Shown in pieces: positions 35,491-45,037 of a stretch of DNA of 64,000 nt. Under the pieces are notes generated by a model. That model did not search any database, was not told the origin of the DNA, and saw only the letters and a program-made list of their open reading frames with translations. Origin of the DNA: Rhizobium sp. 9140 (GTDB lineage Bacteria; Pseudomonadota; Alphaproteobacteria; Rhizobiales; Rhizobiaceae). The stretch spans positions 547,501 through 611,500 of the forward strand of contig NZ_FJUR01000002.1 in the NCBI RefSeq assembly GCF_900067135.1, written 5' to 3'. The number at the start of each line of letters is the position of its first letter. Position 1 is the first letter of the stretch. A program made the position numbers and the translations under genes.

Positions 35491-36591
35491 TTACAAGCTC
35501 CGGATGCGGGGACCGGCGGATTGGTTGCCCCGGACCGCGACGGACCCGCGTTCCACCAGCAGGGTCGGAAGGACCAGATGTCGCGGCGCACACGGCTCAC
35601 CGCTCAGCCTTTCGATCAGCATTTTCGCGGCCGCCTCTCCCATTTCGTAGACAGGCTGGCGGACGACCGTGACCGGTGGCGTCGTCACCGCCGTCCATGC
35701 CGCGTCGTGGAAGGTGACGAGCGACAGGGCCTCCGGCATTTCGATGCCTAGCTGGCGCCCCACCTTGAAGATCTCCAGTGCGATGAGGCTGTCAGACGCG
35801 ATGATGGCGCTGGGGGGCGTGCCCTCGCGCAGCAGGTCGATCGTCAACCGGCGCGTCGCCTCCGGCGTGTTGGCACCCAGCCGCACCCATCGCGGCATCT
35901 CGGCGATGCCGGCCTGCGCGCCGACCTCAAGGAACCCCTCGATGCGTTCGCGCACGGATGCCGTCAGGATGTCGCTCGTGTCGCGATAGTGGTGCGTCGG
36001 CGTATCGCAGGCCGTGACATAGGCGATCTCGCGGTGGCCACGCTCGACCAGCAGGCGCGTTACGGCTTCCGCGGCCTGCCGGTCGTCCGCCGTGACGCTG
36101 TCGACCGCCAGCGCGGCGATGGCGCGATCCAGCAGGACCAGCGGCCGGCCCGCCTGCCCGATCTCTTCGAGATGGCCGATCGCACTGTCCTGCGCCGGCG
36201 ACACGATCAGGCCATCGACCCGCTTGGCCACCAAGGTCTCGATCGCCGCGCGCTCGGCCGCAACATCCTCACCGGAATTGGCAAGGACGACATTGAAGCC
36301 GCTCGCCCGGGCCGCATCCGAAATGCCCCGCACGGCCGACCCGAAAAACGGGTTCTCAATATCGCCGACGACGACGCCGATCGTTCCCGAGCGGCCGGTG
36401 GTCATGCTGCGGGCCAATTCGTTGGGCCGATAATCGAGCTCCTGCGCAGCCAGCATCACCGCATCCCGCGCCTTGTCGCTGACGGTTCCGTAGCCGCCAA
36501 GCACGCGCGCAGCGGTGGCTTTCGATACGCCTGACAGTCGCGCCACGTCTGCCACCGTTGCAGCGGTCGTTTTCGGCTGAGGTTCTTTCAT
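35491..36591 (-). CDS. LacI family transcriptional regulator
   Basis: A 366-residue LacI/GalR repressor. The N-terminal helix-turn-helix (ATVADVARLSGVSKATAARVLGGYGTVSDKARDAV) is followed by the hinge (YRPNELARSMTTGRSGTIGVVVGD) and a periplasmic-binding-protein-like effector domain. It is divergent from the binding protein/ABC transporter/oxidase genes, and two near-identical GAGACCGGTCTC operators lie between them, so it most likely represses that set and itself until a ligand is present. The ligand is not evident. Confidence 0.93.
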   Translation of the reverse strand: MKEPQPKTTAATVADVARLSGVSKATAARVLGGYGTVSDKARDAVMLAAQELDYRPNELARSMTTGRSGTIGVVVGDIENPFFGSAVRGISDAARASGFNVVLANSGEDVAAERAAIETLVAKRVDGLIVSPAQDSAIGHLEEIGQAGRPLVLLDRAIAALAVDSVTADDRQAAEAVTRLLVERGHREIAYVTACDTPTHHYRDTSDILTASVRERIEGFLEVGAQAGIAEMPRWVRLGANTPEATRRLTIDLLREGTPPSAIIASDSLIALEIFKVGRQLGIEMPEALSLVTFHDAAWTAVTTPPVTVVRQPVYEMGEAAAKMLIERLSGEPCAPRHLVLPTLLVERGSVAVRGNQSAGPRIRSL

Positions 36592-36656
36592 GCACCAGCT
36601 TTACAAGAGATGTTGACGACGGGTCAACGCGTATATATCAATCGTAAAGCTCATAA

Positions 36657-36668
36657 GAGACCGGTCTC
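36657..36668. promoter_or_regulatory. LacI-type operator O1
   Basis: GAGACCGGTCTC is a perfect 12-bp palindrome with the central CG symmetry usual for LacI/GalR operators, 66 bp upstream of the LacI start. Confidence 0.65.
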
Positions 36669-36677
36669 ATTTTAGAA

Positions 36678-36689
36678 GAAACCGGTCTC
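36678..36689. promoter_or_regulatory. LacI-type operator O2
   Basis: GAAACCGGTCTC differs from O1 at one position. The two sites are 21 bp apart start to start, about two helical turns, so bound dimers would lie on the same face of the DNA. Confidence 0.6.
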
Positions 36690-36815
36690 AGGCATTATCA
36701 TAACGAGATCGGCTCATGACATCGTGATCACGCCGGAGGGAGATCCTCTGTCCGGCAAGGCCTCATCATGTCCTGCAAAGCCGATCCGCCCCAACCCCAG
36801 AGACGGAGAACCATC

Positions 36816-37673
36816 ATGACCCCTGCAGCTTCGCCGAAAATCTCGCTCCCCGCACGCCTGCGAACGGCAGCCCTTGCCGTGACGCTCGCTCTTTCCGGCG
36901 GCCTCGTGTTTTCGGGCAATGTGGCCACGTCGGCGCTGGCCGCCGAGAACCCCTACGGCCTGATCGACCCGCAAACCATCAGCGTCGGCACGATGGGCGA
37001 CGCCAAGCCCTATACCTTCACCACGGTCGATGGCGGCTTCACCGGTTTCGATATCGAGCTGTTCCTCGATATCGCCAAGCGCATGGGCTTCACGAAGGAT
37101 CAGGTCATCTTCACGGGCCAGGAATTCTCCGCTTTGATGCCATCCGTTGCCAACGGCCGGTTCGACGTTGCCGTTGCCGCCATCGGCACGACAGACAAGC
37201 GCAAGCAGACGGTCGATTTCTCGGACGGCTATCTCGCCGGTTACCTCTCCGTCGTCACGCCGGAGGCCGCGATCACCGATGCAGCCTCCCTCAAGGGCAA
37301 GCGCCTCGGCGTGGTGCAGGGAACCTTGCAGGAGATCTATGCGGAAAAGACGTTCACCGGCACCGATCTCGTCAAGTTCCCGGACAATAATTCCGCGATT
37401 TCGGGCCTCAACAACGGCACCGTCGATGCGCATTTCCTCGATTACGAGGCCGCGAAGGACTACACGACACGCTATCCCGCGCTGAAGGTCGCCATCAATA
37501 TCCCGAGCTTCGACGCGCCGGCCGGCTTCGTCATCCGCAAGGGCAACGACGCCCTGCGGACAGCGTTCAACAAGGCTCTCCATGAGGCCATGCAGGACGG
37601 CACCTGGAAGACGCTCTATGAGAAGTGGTTCCCCGGCTCGCCGATGCCGGATGCCTACCTCCCCAAGAAGTGA
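36816..37673 (+). CDS. Amino-acid-type ABC transporter substrate-binding protein
   Basis: A 285-residue periplasmic binding protein of the glutamine/polar-amino-acid class. A long signal peptide runs to about residue 44 (ending SALAAE). The ligand-binding pattern follows: [55 protein letters not shown] and [18 protein letters not shown]. It delivers an amino acid or amine-like solute to the fused permease-ATPase encoded next. The start at 36816 has GGAGAA five bases upstream. It is preceded by the LacI operators and followed by a hairpin at 37692. Confidence 0.92.
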   Translation: MTPAASPKISLPARLRTAALAVTLALSGGLVFSGNVATSALAAENPYGLIDPQTISVGTMGDAKPYTFTTVDGGFTGFDIELFLDIAKRMGFTKDQVIFTGQEFSALMPSVANGRFDVAVAAIGTTDKRKQTVDFSDGYLAGYLSVVTPEAAITDAASLKGKRLGVVQGTLQEIYAEKTFTGTDLVKFPDNNSAISGLNNGTVDAHFLDYEAAKDYTTRYPALKVAINIPSFDAPAGFVIRKGNDALRTAFNKALHEAMQDGTWKTLYEKWFPGSPMPDAYLPKK

Positions 37674-37691
37674 CGCCACCGAGCATGTCCG

Positions 37692-37713
37692 GCCGAAGCG
37701 GAATCGCTTCGGC
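37692..37713 (+). terminator. Intercistronic hairpin after the binding-protein gene
   Basis: GCCGAAGCG at 37692-37700 pairs with CGCTTCGGC at 37705-37713 around GAAT; flanking GTCCG/CGGAC can extend the stem. There is no T run. This suits an mRNA 3'-end stabiliser or partial terminator that raises binding-protein expression above the transporter. Confidence 0.55.
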
Positions 37714-37835
37714 TTCGGACAATGCGGCAAGACACGTGACGAGAGCCGGGCGCATGTCGCGGCCGGGTATTCGTCCGCTGCCGCCCGGCATCGCCTGTGC
37801 CGGCGGCCGCTGGAGACACTTTGAAGGAAGACCGC

Positions 37836-39350
37836 ATGAACTGGTTCGATAATATCAGCCGGAGCTTCTTCGACTGGAACGCGATGGCCGAAGTTCTGCC
37901 GGCGATGATCACGGTCGGGCTCAAGAATACCCTCATTCTCGCCTTCGCCTCCACGGTTTTCGGCGTCGTCATCGGCATGATCCTCGCCATCATGGGCATA
38001 TCCCGCTCTGCATGGCTGCGCATTCCCGCCCGGCTCTACACCGATATCTTCCGGGGACTTCCCGCCATCGTCACCATCCTGCTGATCGGCCAGGGTTTTG
38101 CACGGATCGGGCGGGACCTCTTCGGCCCCTCGCCCTATCCGCTCGGCATTCTCGCGCTCAGCCTCATCGCCGGCGCCTATATCGGCGAGATCTTCCGCTC
38201 GGGCATCCAGAGCGTGGATCGCGGGCAGATGGAAGCGTCGCGGGCGCTCAGCATGAGCTATTCCCAAGGCATGCGGATCATCGTCGTGCCGCAGGGCGTG
38301 CGCCGGGTGCTGCCGGCACTGGTCAACCAGTTCATCGGCAATGTGAAGGATTCGAGCCTCGTCTACTTCCTCGGCCTTCTCGCCTCCGAGCGCGAAATCT
38401 TCCGCGTGGGGCAGGATCAGGCCGTGGTCACGGGCAACCTTTCTCCGCTGCTTCTGGCCGGCGTCTTCTATCTGGTCATCACCGTGCCTCTGACGCATGT
38501 GGTCAACACCATCGACACGCGCCTGCGGATCGGCAAGCAGAAGACGATCACCGTCACGAGCGGCCTGGAGGAAGTCTCCGAACTCGACCGCGCGCAACAG
38601 ACCAAGGACACCAGCGCCGCCTTCAAGGGCGGCAGCCTCGAGGTGCGCGACCTGACCATGGCCTATGGCGAGCTCGACGTGCTGAAGGGCGTCGATCTCA
38701 CCGTCAAGCCGGGCAGCGTGACCTGCATCATCGGCCCGTCCGGCTCCGGCAAGTCGACGCTGCTGCGTTGCCTCAACCGCCTTGTCGAGCCGAAAGGCGG
38801 AACGCTGCTTCTGGATGGCGACAGCATTCTCGCGATGAAGCCGGAAAAGCTGCGCCGGCGCGTCGGCATGGTGTTCCAGCACTTCAACCTCTTTCCAGAT
38901 CACACCGCGCTCGACAACGTCATGCTGTCGCTCACGAAGATCAAGCACATGCCGCGCGATCAGGCCGAGCGGATCGCCATGGCCCGGCTTGCCGATGTCG
39001 GCCTTGCCAGCCGCCAGCATCACCGCCCCGGCGGACTGTCCGGCGGCCAGCAGCAGCGCGTCGCCATCGCCCGGGCGCTGGCCATGGAGCCGGAGGTGAT
39101 CCTGTTCGATGAGGTCACGAGCGCGCTGGATCCCGAACTGGTCAAGGGCGTCCTGAACCTGATGGCAGACCTCGGGGGACGCGGCATGACCATGGTCGTC
39201 GTCACCCACGAAATGGGCTTTGCCCGGCGGGTGGCCGATCAGGTCGTGTTCATGGACGAGGGCCGGGTGGTGGAAGCCGGCACGCCGGCGCAGATCTTCG
39301 ACGATCCGCAAAGCCCGCGCCTGCGCCGCTTCCTCGCCGAAGTGCTGTGA
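37836..39350 (+). CDS. Fused amino acid ABC transporter permease-ATPase
   Basis: A 504-residue fusion. Residues 1 to about 235 form a HisMQ-type permease with the EAA-like loop (GQMEASRALSMSYSQGMRIIVVPQGVRRVLPAL) and five or so membrane helices. Residues about 262-504 form a GlnQ-type ATPase with Walker A GPSGSGKST, signature LSGGQQQR, Walker B VILFDEVTSALDPEL and switch His in VTHEMGF. One polypeptide thus supplies membrane and motor parts of the importer, probably as a homodimer. The start at 37836 has AAGGAAG at five bases. It works with the binding protein upstream; the oxidoreductase gene follows 75 bp later. Confidence 0.93.
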   Translation: MNWFDNISRSFFDWNAMAEVLPAMITVGLKNTLILAFASTVFGVVIGMILAIMGISRSAWLRIPARLYTDIFRGLPAIVTILLIGQGFARIGRDLFGPSPYPLGILALSLIAGAYIGEIFRSGIQSVDRGQMEASRALSMSYSQGMRIIVVPQGVRRVLPALVNQFIGNVKDSSLVYFLGLLASEREIFRVGQDQAVVTGNLSPLLLAGVFYLVITVPLTHVVNTIDTRLRIGKQKTITVTSGLEEVSELDRAQQTKDTSAAFKGGSLEVRDLTMAYGELDVLKGVDLTVKPGSVTCIIGPSGSGKSTLLRCLNRLVEPKGGTLLLDGDSILAMKPEKLRRRVGMVFQHFNLFPDHTALDNVMLSLTKIKHMPRDQAERIAMARLADVGLASRQHHRPGGLSGGQQQRVAIARALAMEPEVILFDEVTSALDPELVKGVLNLMADLGGRGMTMVVVTHEMGFARRVADQVVFMDEGRVVEAGTPAQIFDDPQSPRLRRFLAEVL

Positions 39351-39425
39351 CACGCCCCTTTTAATTCTGCCGCCCGGCAGCCTGACGTCCGCTCTCCTTT
39401 TATCGTCAACACCGAAAGACCTCCC

Positions 39426-40550
39426 ATGCCCGACAACACCATCTCTTCCGCCGTCATCATCGGTGCCGGCATCTTCGGCGTCTCGACAGCCGTGCAGCTT
39501 CTGCGGCGCGGCGTTTCCGTCACCCTCGTGAATGACGGCCCGGTCGCCAACGGCGCTTCCGGCCGCTCCCTGTCCTGGCTGAACTCCGCCCGCATGCGCT
39601 CCAACCCCTATCATCTGCTGCGCATGGCCGGCATCGACCGATACAGGACGCTGGCGAGCCGCATCGGCCCTGTCGACTGGCTCCACTTCGATGGCGGACT
39701 GACCTGGGACGCCGATGACGAGACCAACGAGATCGCCGCGGCCTATGCCCATGAAGTGTCGCTTGCCTACGACGCGCAGCATCTGGCGCCCGGCGACGTT
39801 GCCACGGTGACGCCCGGCGTCGATGCCTCCGCCATCACCGGCAATGCGGCGATCTTCAATCCCGGCGAAGGCTGGGTCGATCTGCCATCGCTCATTGCAT
39901 TGCTGCTCGCCGATTTCACCGCTCTCGGCGGCACGCTCGTCACCACCGAGGGCAGCGCCAGCGTCATCGTCGAGAACGACCGCGCGACGGGCGTGCAAAC
40001 GAAAGCCGGCATGCGGCATATGGCGGATGCCGTGCTGATCGCCACCGGCCCTGCCGTGCCGGCCATGGCTGCCGACCTCGGCGCGACGATCCTCGATGGC
40101 ACCCCCATCGCCCTTCTGGTCACGACGAAGCCGCTCGACCATCCGCTGAAGGCCGTGCTCAACACGCCTCGCGTCGCCGTGCGTCCCGCACCGGGCGGCG
40201 CCTTCGTTATCGATGCGGACTGGGCCGCAGACGAGGTCGTCTCGCATGCGGACGGCTCCTACGCGGTGAAAGACGCGACGATATCGGGCCTTCTGGCCGA
40301 GGCGTCCAGCGTCCTTGCCGGCCATCCCAGGCTGGAACTCGCCTCCTTTGCCGCCGGGCGCAAGCCTATCCCGCACGATGGCGATCCGGTGCTGGGCATG
40401 CTGCCGAACCTCCCGGGCTGCCACGTCGCCTTCAGCCACAGCGGCGCGACGCTCGGCCTCATCGTCGGCGAACTCACCGCCTATGAAATGGCAACCGGCC
40501 AGCGCCACCCGCTGCTCGAAACCTTCCGGCCGGAGCGCTTCGGCGCCTGA
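39426..40550 (+). CDS. FAD-dependent oxidoreductase, D-amino acid oxidase (DAO) family
   Basis: A 374-residue flavoprotein. The dinucleotide-binding GAGIFGVSTAVQLLRRG motif is at residues 13-28, followed by GASGRSLSWLN, a substrate domain, and the C-terminal FAD contact region HVAFSHSGATLGLIVG. DAO-family members oxidise secondary or primary amines such as sarcosine, glycine, D-amino acids or opine-like compounds. Its place behind an amino acid importer under LacI control suggests that it oxidises the imported compound. The exact substrate cannot be read from the sequence. Confidence 0.88.
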   Translation: MPDNTISSAVIIGAGIFGVSTAVQLLRRGVSVTLVNDGPVANGASGRSLSWLNSARMRSNPYHLLRMAGIDRYRTLASRIGPVDWLHFDGGLTWDADDETNEIAAAYAHEVSLAYDAQHLAPGDVATVTPGVDASAITGNAAIFNPGEGWVDLPSLIALLLADFTALGGTLVTTEGSASVIVENDRATGVQTKAGMRHMADAVLIATGPAVPAMAADLGATILDGTPIALLVTTKPLDHPLKAVLNTPRVAVRPAPGGAFVIDADWAADEVVSHADGSYAVKDATISGLLAEASSVLAGHPRLELASFAAGRKPIPHDGDPVLGMLPNLPGCHVAFSHSGATLGLIVGELTAYEMATGQRHPLLETFRPERFGA

Positions 40551-40614
40551 TACGGCTCCGGTCGATCAGCCGGAAACCCATATGAGACGGCCCGCGTCCG
40601 CCGGGAGGCCGGGA

Positions 40615-41946
40615 TTAGACGGACGGGCTGAACCCGTCCGGGCCGGCGTCCCGGAAGCTGTCGAAGACGGCGGCGATCAGGCGGACGAAGGGGCGGCCCT
40701 TGTCCGTCATGGCGATGACGTTGGAGCTCATCTGGATCAGACCCTGCGCGGCATAGGGTCGCAGCAGCGCGAGTTCGTCCGCATAGCGCGCAGCCGAGCC
40801 GAGATCGACGCGGAACGCGCACATCAGGGCCTCGATGATGTCGGCACGCGCGCAATCCTCGTCGGCAAAAGCGTGACCGCGTGCGGCCGGCAGGCGTCCG
40901 TCGGCAATGGCGCGCTTGTAGGGGGCAATACCGGTCACCGACTGGACATAGCCTTGCGAGAAGCGGCTGATAGACGAGCAGCCGAAGCCGAGCAGCGTCT
41001 GCCTGTCGTCATCGGTATAGCCTTGAAAATTCCGGTGAAGGCGCTTCTCGCCTGCCGCGATGGCGAGGCTGTCGTCGGGACGGGCGAAATGATCGATACC
41101 GATCGGCACATAGCCCGCGTCCAGAAACACCTGCGCGACGACGCCGGCCTGGCGCAACCGCGCCTCGGGGTCGGGCAGGCTCGCGGCGTCGATCAGCCTT
41201 TGATTGCCGCGCCGCGCCGGCATATGGGCATAGCCGTAAACGGCGATGCGGTCGGGCCGGAGCGCCGAGACGGCGTGGCAGGTCGCGCGCAGGCTCTCTT
41301 CCGTCTGGTGCGGCAGGCCGTAGATCAGGTCGAAATTGATCGAGCCGATGCCGGCGTTTCTCAGATGGCGGACGGCTGCGGCAACCGTCTCTCCGGGCTG
41401 CACCCGGCCGATGGCCGCCTGCACATCGGGATCGAGATCCTGCACTCCGAGGCTGGCGCGGTTGACCCCGAGCCGGGCGAGCCCCTCCACGAAGGTCTCG
41501 TCGATGACGCGGGGATCGAGCTCGATCGCATGTTCGTGGCCGGGTTCGAGATCGAAATGCGTTTTCAGTACGTCGATCACCGAAGAGAGCCCGGCAAGCT
41601 CGAGGATCGACGGCGTTCCGCCGCCCCAGGCGATGCGGGCGATCTTCCGCCGCGCGGGAAGATGCGTAGCGACGAGCGCGATCTCGGCCTCCAGCGCCCG
41701 CCGATAATCCTCGACCGGCTGCTCCTTGCGGACCGCCTTTGCGTGGCAGCCGCAATAATAGCAGATCTCCCGGCAATAGGGCACGTGCAGATAGACCGAC
41801 ACTGCCTCCTCCTCTTCCGGCAATTGCCGCAGCCAGGACGCCTGCTCGGCGGGGCCGACCGCCGGGGTGAAGTCGGCCGCGGTCGGGTAGGAGGTGTAGC
41901 GTGGCACCTGTACGCGGGCGAGGCGCCCAAGCAGATCCGTGCTCAT
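40615..41946 (-). CDS. hemN: Oxygen-independent coproporphyrinogen III dehydrogenase
   Basis: A 443-residue radical SAM enzyme. The [4Fe-4S] cluster motif CREICYYCGCH is at residues 58-68, with the HemN-specific fourth Cys. GGGTPS, a SAM-binding element, lies at about 113, and the C-terminal HemN domain has QGLIQMSSNVIAMTDKGRPFVR. It decarboxylates coproporphyrinogen III to protoporphyrinogen IX without oxygen in heme synthesis. The start at 41946 overlaps the cydX stop by four bases; the longer in-frame form to 42099 overlaps cydX and is rejected. Co-transcription with cydABX links heme supply to the bd oxidase. Confidence 0.95.
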   Translation of the reverse strand: MSTDLLGRLARVQVPRYTSYPTAADFTPAVGPAEQASWLRQLPEEEEAVSVYLHVPYCREICYYCGCHAKAVRKEQPVEDYRRALEAEIALVATHLPARRKIARIAWGGGTPSILELAGLSSVIDVLKTHFDLEPGHEHAIELDPRVIDETFVEGLARLGVNRASLGVQDLDPDVQAAIGRVQPGETVAAAVRHLRNAGIGSINFDLIYGLPHQTEESLRATCHAVSALRPDRIAVYGYAHMPARRGNQRLIDAASLPDPEARLRQAGVVAQVFLDAGYVPIGIDHFARPDDSLAIAAGEKRLHRNFQGYTDDDRQTLLGFGCSSISRFSQGYVQSVTGIAPYKRAIADGRLPAARGHAFADEDCARADIIEALMCAFRVDLGSAARYADELALLRPYAAQGLIQMSSNVIAMTDKGRPFVRLIAAVFDSFRDAGPDGFSPSV

Positions 41947-42101
41947 GCAGCCGGATCTCCGCGTGTTTGATGATCGGGCGCGGGAGGCGCCGCCGGGAGC
42001 GCCGACAGGCGCCGGTCCTCCCGCATCTCGAACCACATGGCGTTGAGGATGGCGAAGACGCAGGCAAGGCCGACGCCGAGAACCCAGGAAAAATACCACA
42101 T
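41943..42101 (-). CDS. cydX: Cytochrome bd oxidase small subunit CydX
   Basis: A 52-residue protein that is easily missed. It begins MWYFSWVLGVGLACVFAILNAMW, which is the CydX signature of one transmembrane helix right after the start, followed by Glu-Met-Arg and a polar tail. CydX is a third, essential small subunit of the bd quinol oxidase and stabilises its hemes. It lies 26 bp after cydB and overlaps hemN by ATGA at 41946. The tail is longer than in the E. coli form (37 residues), as in other alphaproteobacteria. Confidence 0.93.
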   Translation of the reverse strand: MWYFSWVLGVGLACVFAILNAMWFEMREDRRLSALPAAPPAPDHQTRGDPAA

Positions 42102-42127
42102 GCGACAGCGTCCTTTCAGTCAGCGGG

Positions 42128-43276
42128 TCAGTAGGCGTTGGGGTTTCGACCGATGGAGGTCGCGTTCACGGGGCCGCGCATGACGCGGTAGACCCAGGCG
42201 GTGTAGGCGAGAACCAGCGGCAGGAAGACCACGGTTGCCAGAAGCATGATGAACAGGGTGAGGTGGCTGGAGGATGCATCCCAGACCGTGAGGCTGACGG
42301 CGGGATCGAGCGAGGACGGCAGCAGGAACGGGAAGAGCGAGAGCCCCGCCGTGGAGATGATGCCGAAGATGGCGAGGCCGGAACCGATGAGCGCCATTTT
42401 GAAGTGGCGCAGCGACAGGCAGAGAAGCGTGACGAGCGGCGCGACGAGGCCGAGAGCGGGTGCGGCGAGCATCCAGCCATGGGCGTGGTAGTTGCGCAGC
42501 CAGGCGCCGCTTTGCGTCACCACGGTCTTTGCCAGCGGATCGGAAGGGCCGGCCATGTCCTGAAGACTGGTGACGACATAGCCGTCCATGCCGAGCGCCA
42601 CCCAGAGGCCGGCGAGCGCGAAGAGAGCGGTGGTGGCGATGGCGGCGATGCCGCCGTAGATGCGGGCGCGTGTCGCCACCGGTTCGCTGCATCGCATGGC
42701 CGTGACCACCGCGCCGTGCGTGACGAGCATGGACAGGCTGACGAGGCCGGAGAGCAGCGCGAAGGGGCGCAGCAGGCCGAAGACATTGCCGGTGTAATGC
42801 GGGCGCAGCGTTGCATCGAGACCGAAGGGAACGCCGAGCAGCACGTTGCCGACGGCGACGCCGAAGATCAGCACCGGCACGAAGCCGCCGATGAAGAGCG
42901 CCCAGTCCCAGGTGCTGCGCCAGCGCGGATCCTCGATCTTGCCGCGAAACTTGAAGGCGACCGGCCGGAGGATGAGCGCGAGAAGGATCGCGATCATCGC
43001 AAGGTAGAAGCCCGAGAAGGACACGGCGTAGAGCGCCGGCCAGGCGGCGAAGATCGCGCCGCCGCCGAGCACCAGCCAGACCTGGTTGCCTTCCCAGGTC
43101 GGCCCGATGAGGTTGATCATCACGCGCCGCTCCGCATCTGTGCGCGCGGCAAACGGCAGGAGCACGCCGACGCCGAGGTCGTAGCCGTCGGTGAGGGCAA
43201 AGCCGATGAGGAGGATGCCGAGCAGCAGCCACCAGACGATCCTGAGCGTCTCATAGTCGAGAGGTATGTGGGTCAT
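42128..43276 (-). CDS. cydB: Cytochrome bd ubiquinol oxidase subunit II
   Basis: A 382-residue membrane protein with the CydB pattern: an N-terminal [28 protein letters not shown] helix, then [23 protein letters not shown], and a C-terminal [13 protein letters not shown]. It pairs with CydA in the inner membrane to form the high-affinity quinol oxidase. It lies 26 bp downstream of cydA. Confidence 0.97.
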   Translation of the reverse strand: MTHIPLDYETLRIVWWLLLGILLIGFALTDGYDLGVGVLLPFAARTDAERRVMINLIGPTWEGNQVWLVLGGGAIFAAWPALYAVSFSGFYLAMIAILLALILRPVAFKFRGKIEDPRWRSTWDWALFIGGFVPVLIFGVAVGNVLLGVPFGLDATLRPHYTGNVFGLLRPFALLSGLVSLSMLVTHGAVVTAMRCSEPVATRARIYGGIAAIATTALFALAGLWVALGMDGYVVTSLQDMAGPSDPLAKTVVTQSGAWLRNYHAHGWMLAAPALGLVAPLVTLLCLSLRHFKMALIGSGLAIFGIISTAGLSLFPFLLPSSLDPAVSLTVWDASSSHLTLFIMLLATVVFLPLVLAYTAWVYRVMRGPVNATSIGRNPNAY

Positions 43277-43302
43277 GTCTTTGACTTTCGAGAAAGGAGA
43301 GG

Positions 43303-44886
43303 TCAGCGATCGGGCACGGCGGCCGCACCCTGCGGGATGGCAGGCGAACCGCCGATGCCGTCGATCAGCACGTTACGAGCGCTCGGTCCCGCCTTGATTA
43401 CCTTCAGCATCAGCATGACCATGATGACGGCGAGCGTCGTGTAGACGGTGAGGAAGAAGCCGAGGCTGATGGCGAGATCGACGAGGGTCAGGCCGGATGC
43501 GGCGTAGAAGGTCGGCAGCACGCCTTCCACCACCCAGGGCTGGCGGCCGTATTCCGCCACGAGCCAGCCGAGTTCGATGGCGACCCAGGGCAGCGGCAGG
43601 CTGAACAGCGCGATCCAGAGCAGCGTGCGGCTGTCGCCGAGCCTGTGGCGCGAGGCGAGGTAGAAGGCAGTGCCGAAGAAGACGATGAGATAGAGACCGA
43701 CCGCCACCATCAGGCGGAAGCTCCAGAAGAGGACCGGCACATCCGGCACGGTGTCCCAGGCGGCCTTTTCGATCTCTTCCGGCGTCGCGTTCGGCACATC
43801 GTCGCGGTAGCGCTTGAGAAGCAGGGCATAGCCGAGATCGTGCCAGCTATCGGCAAAGGTCTGGCGGGCCGCCATGTCGGCGCGGTCGGCGCGGATGCGG
43901 TCGAGCGCGGCATAGGCCGTCATGCCGTTGCGGATACGCTCGCCCGCCCTTTCCACGAGCGGCAGGATGCCGGGGACCTCGGTCGAGAGCGAGCGGGTGG
44001 TGATGAGGCCGAGCACGTAAGGCACCTTCACCTCGTAGGTGTTCTGGCGCACGCCCGGTATGGCGAAGAGGTTGAGGCCGGCGGGCGCGGCTTCGGTCTC
44101 CCACATGCCTTCCATCGCCGCGATCTTCATCTTCTGGTGTTCGGTCGCGACATAGCCGCTCTCGTCGCCCAGCACGACGACGGAAAGGGCGGAGGCGAGA
44201 CCGAAGCTCGCGGCAACGGCCATCGACCGCTTGGCAAGCTCGATATGGCGCCCCGAAAGCAGGAACCAGGCACTGATCGCCATGACGAACATGGCGCCCG
44301 TGACATAGCCCGCGCTAACCGTGTGGACGAACTTCGCCTGCGCCACCGGATTGAAGATGACCGATGCGAAATCGGTGATCTCCATGCGCATCGTGTCGGG
44401 ATTGAACGTGGAGCCGACGGGGTTCTGCATCCAGCCATTGGCGATGAGGATCCACAGCGCGGAGAAGTTCGCGCCGAGCGCAACGAGCCAGGTGACGGCG
44501 AGATGCCCGACCTTCGACAGCCGGTCCCAGCCGAAGAAGAAGATGCCGATGAAGGTCGCCTCCAGGAAGAAGGCCATCAGCCCCTCGATGGCGAGCGGCG
44601 CACCGAAGATATCGCCGACATAATGGCTGTAATAGCTCCAGTTCATGCCGAACTGGAACTCCATGACGATGCCGGTGGCGACGCCCATGGCGAAATTGAT
44701 GCCGAACAGCGTACCCCAGAACAGCGTCATGCGCCGCCAGATCTCTCGTCCCGTCATCACGTAGACGCTTTCCATGATGGCCATCAGGAAGGACAGCCCC
44801 AGGGTCAGGGGAACGAAAAGGAAGTGATACATCGCCGTCGCCGCAAATTGCAGTCGCGACAGGTCGACGACCGTGAAGTCGATCAT
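43303..44886 (-). CDS. cydA: Cytochrome bd ubiquinol oxidase subunit I
   Basis: A 527-residue subunit carrying hemes b558, b595 and d. The first axial His is in [17 protein letters not shown] (His21), a second His in [14 protein letters not shown], and the quinol-oxidase signature GRQPW lies in [15 protein letters not shown]. The length is close to E. coli CydA. It oxidises quinol and reduces O2 to water under microaerobic conditions. A perfect FNR/FixK box lies 82 bp upstream of the start. It is the first gene of cydA-cydB-cydX-hemN. Confidence 0.97.
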   Translation of the reverse strand: MIDFTVVDLSRLQFAATAMYHFLFVPLTLGLSFLMAIMESVYVMTGREIWRRMTLFWGTLFGINFAMGVATGIVMEFQFGMNWSYYSHYVGDIFGAPLAIEGLMAFFLEATFIGIFFFGWDRLSKVGHLAVTWLVALGANFSALWILIANGWMQNPVGSTFNPDTMRMEITDFASVIFNPVAQAKFVHTVSAGYVTGAMFVMAISAWFLLSGRHIELAKRSMAVAASFGLASALSVVVLGDESGYVATEHQKMKIAAMEGMWETEAAPAGLNLFAIPGVRQNTYEVKVPYVLGLITTRSLSTEVPGILPLVERAGERIRNGMTAYAALDRIRADRADMAARQTFADSWHDLGYALLLKRYRDDVPNATPEEIEKAAWDTVPDVPVLFWSFRLMVAVGLYLIVFFGTAFYLASRHRLGDSRTLLWIALFSLPLPWVAIELGWLVAEYGRQPWVVEGVLPTFYAASGLTLVDLAISLGFFLTVYTTLAVIMVMLMLKVIKAGPSARNVLIDGIGGSPAIPQGAAAVPDR

Positions 44887-44967
44887 GGCTCTACCCGCCT
44901 GTTCTCAGAAAGACCGGTCGAACTGCCGGCTCGAAACGATCTCTAGCGCCGGGTTCGCAACGCCGCC

Positions 44968-44981
44968 TTGATTTGAATCAA
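44968..44981. promoter_or_regulatory. FNR/FixK anaerobox between cydA and cydD
   Basis: TTGATTTGAATCAA matches the TTGAT-N4-ATCAA consensus exactly. It lies in the 151-bp gap between the divergent cydA (82 bp away) and cydD (56 bp away) starts, so a single site could activate both. An FnrN-type regulator is encoded at 48465-49223. Confidence 0.88.
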
Positions 44982-45037
44982 TGCGGCCTCGCATTTCGGC
45001 CGGATAGAAAAGGAGGAACAGGAAGCGGTGAGCGGAT

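Noticed and set aside
36705..36715. Third LacI-like operator GAGATCGGCTC
   Set aside because: It is one base shorter than the other two and breaks the palindrome, so it is not counted.
36714..40508. A 1264-codon open frame on the minus strand
   Set aside because: It is antisense to the binding protein, permease-ATPase and oxidase genes, all with clear families and ribosome binding sites. Its composition (His/Asp/Arg/Gly-rich) is typical of a high-GC shadow frame.
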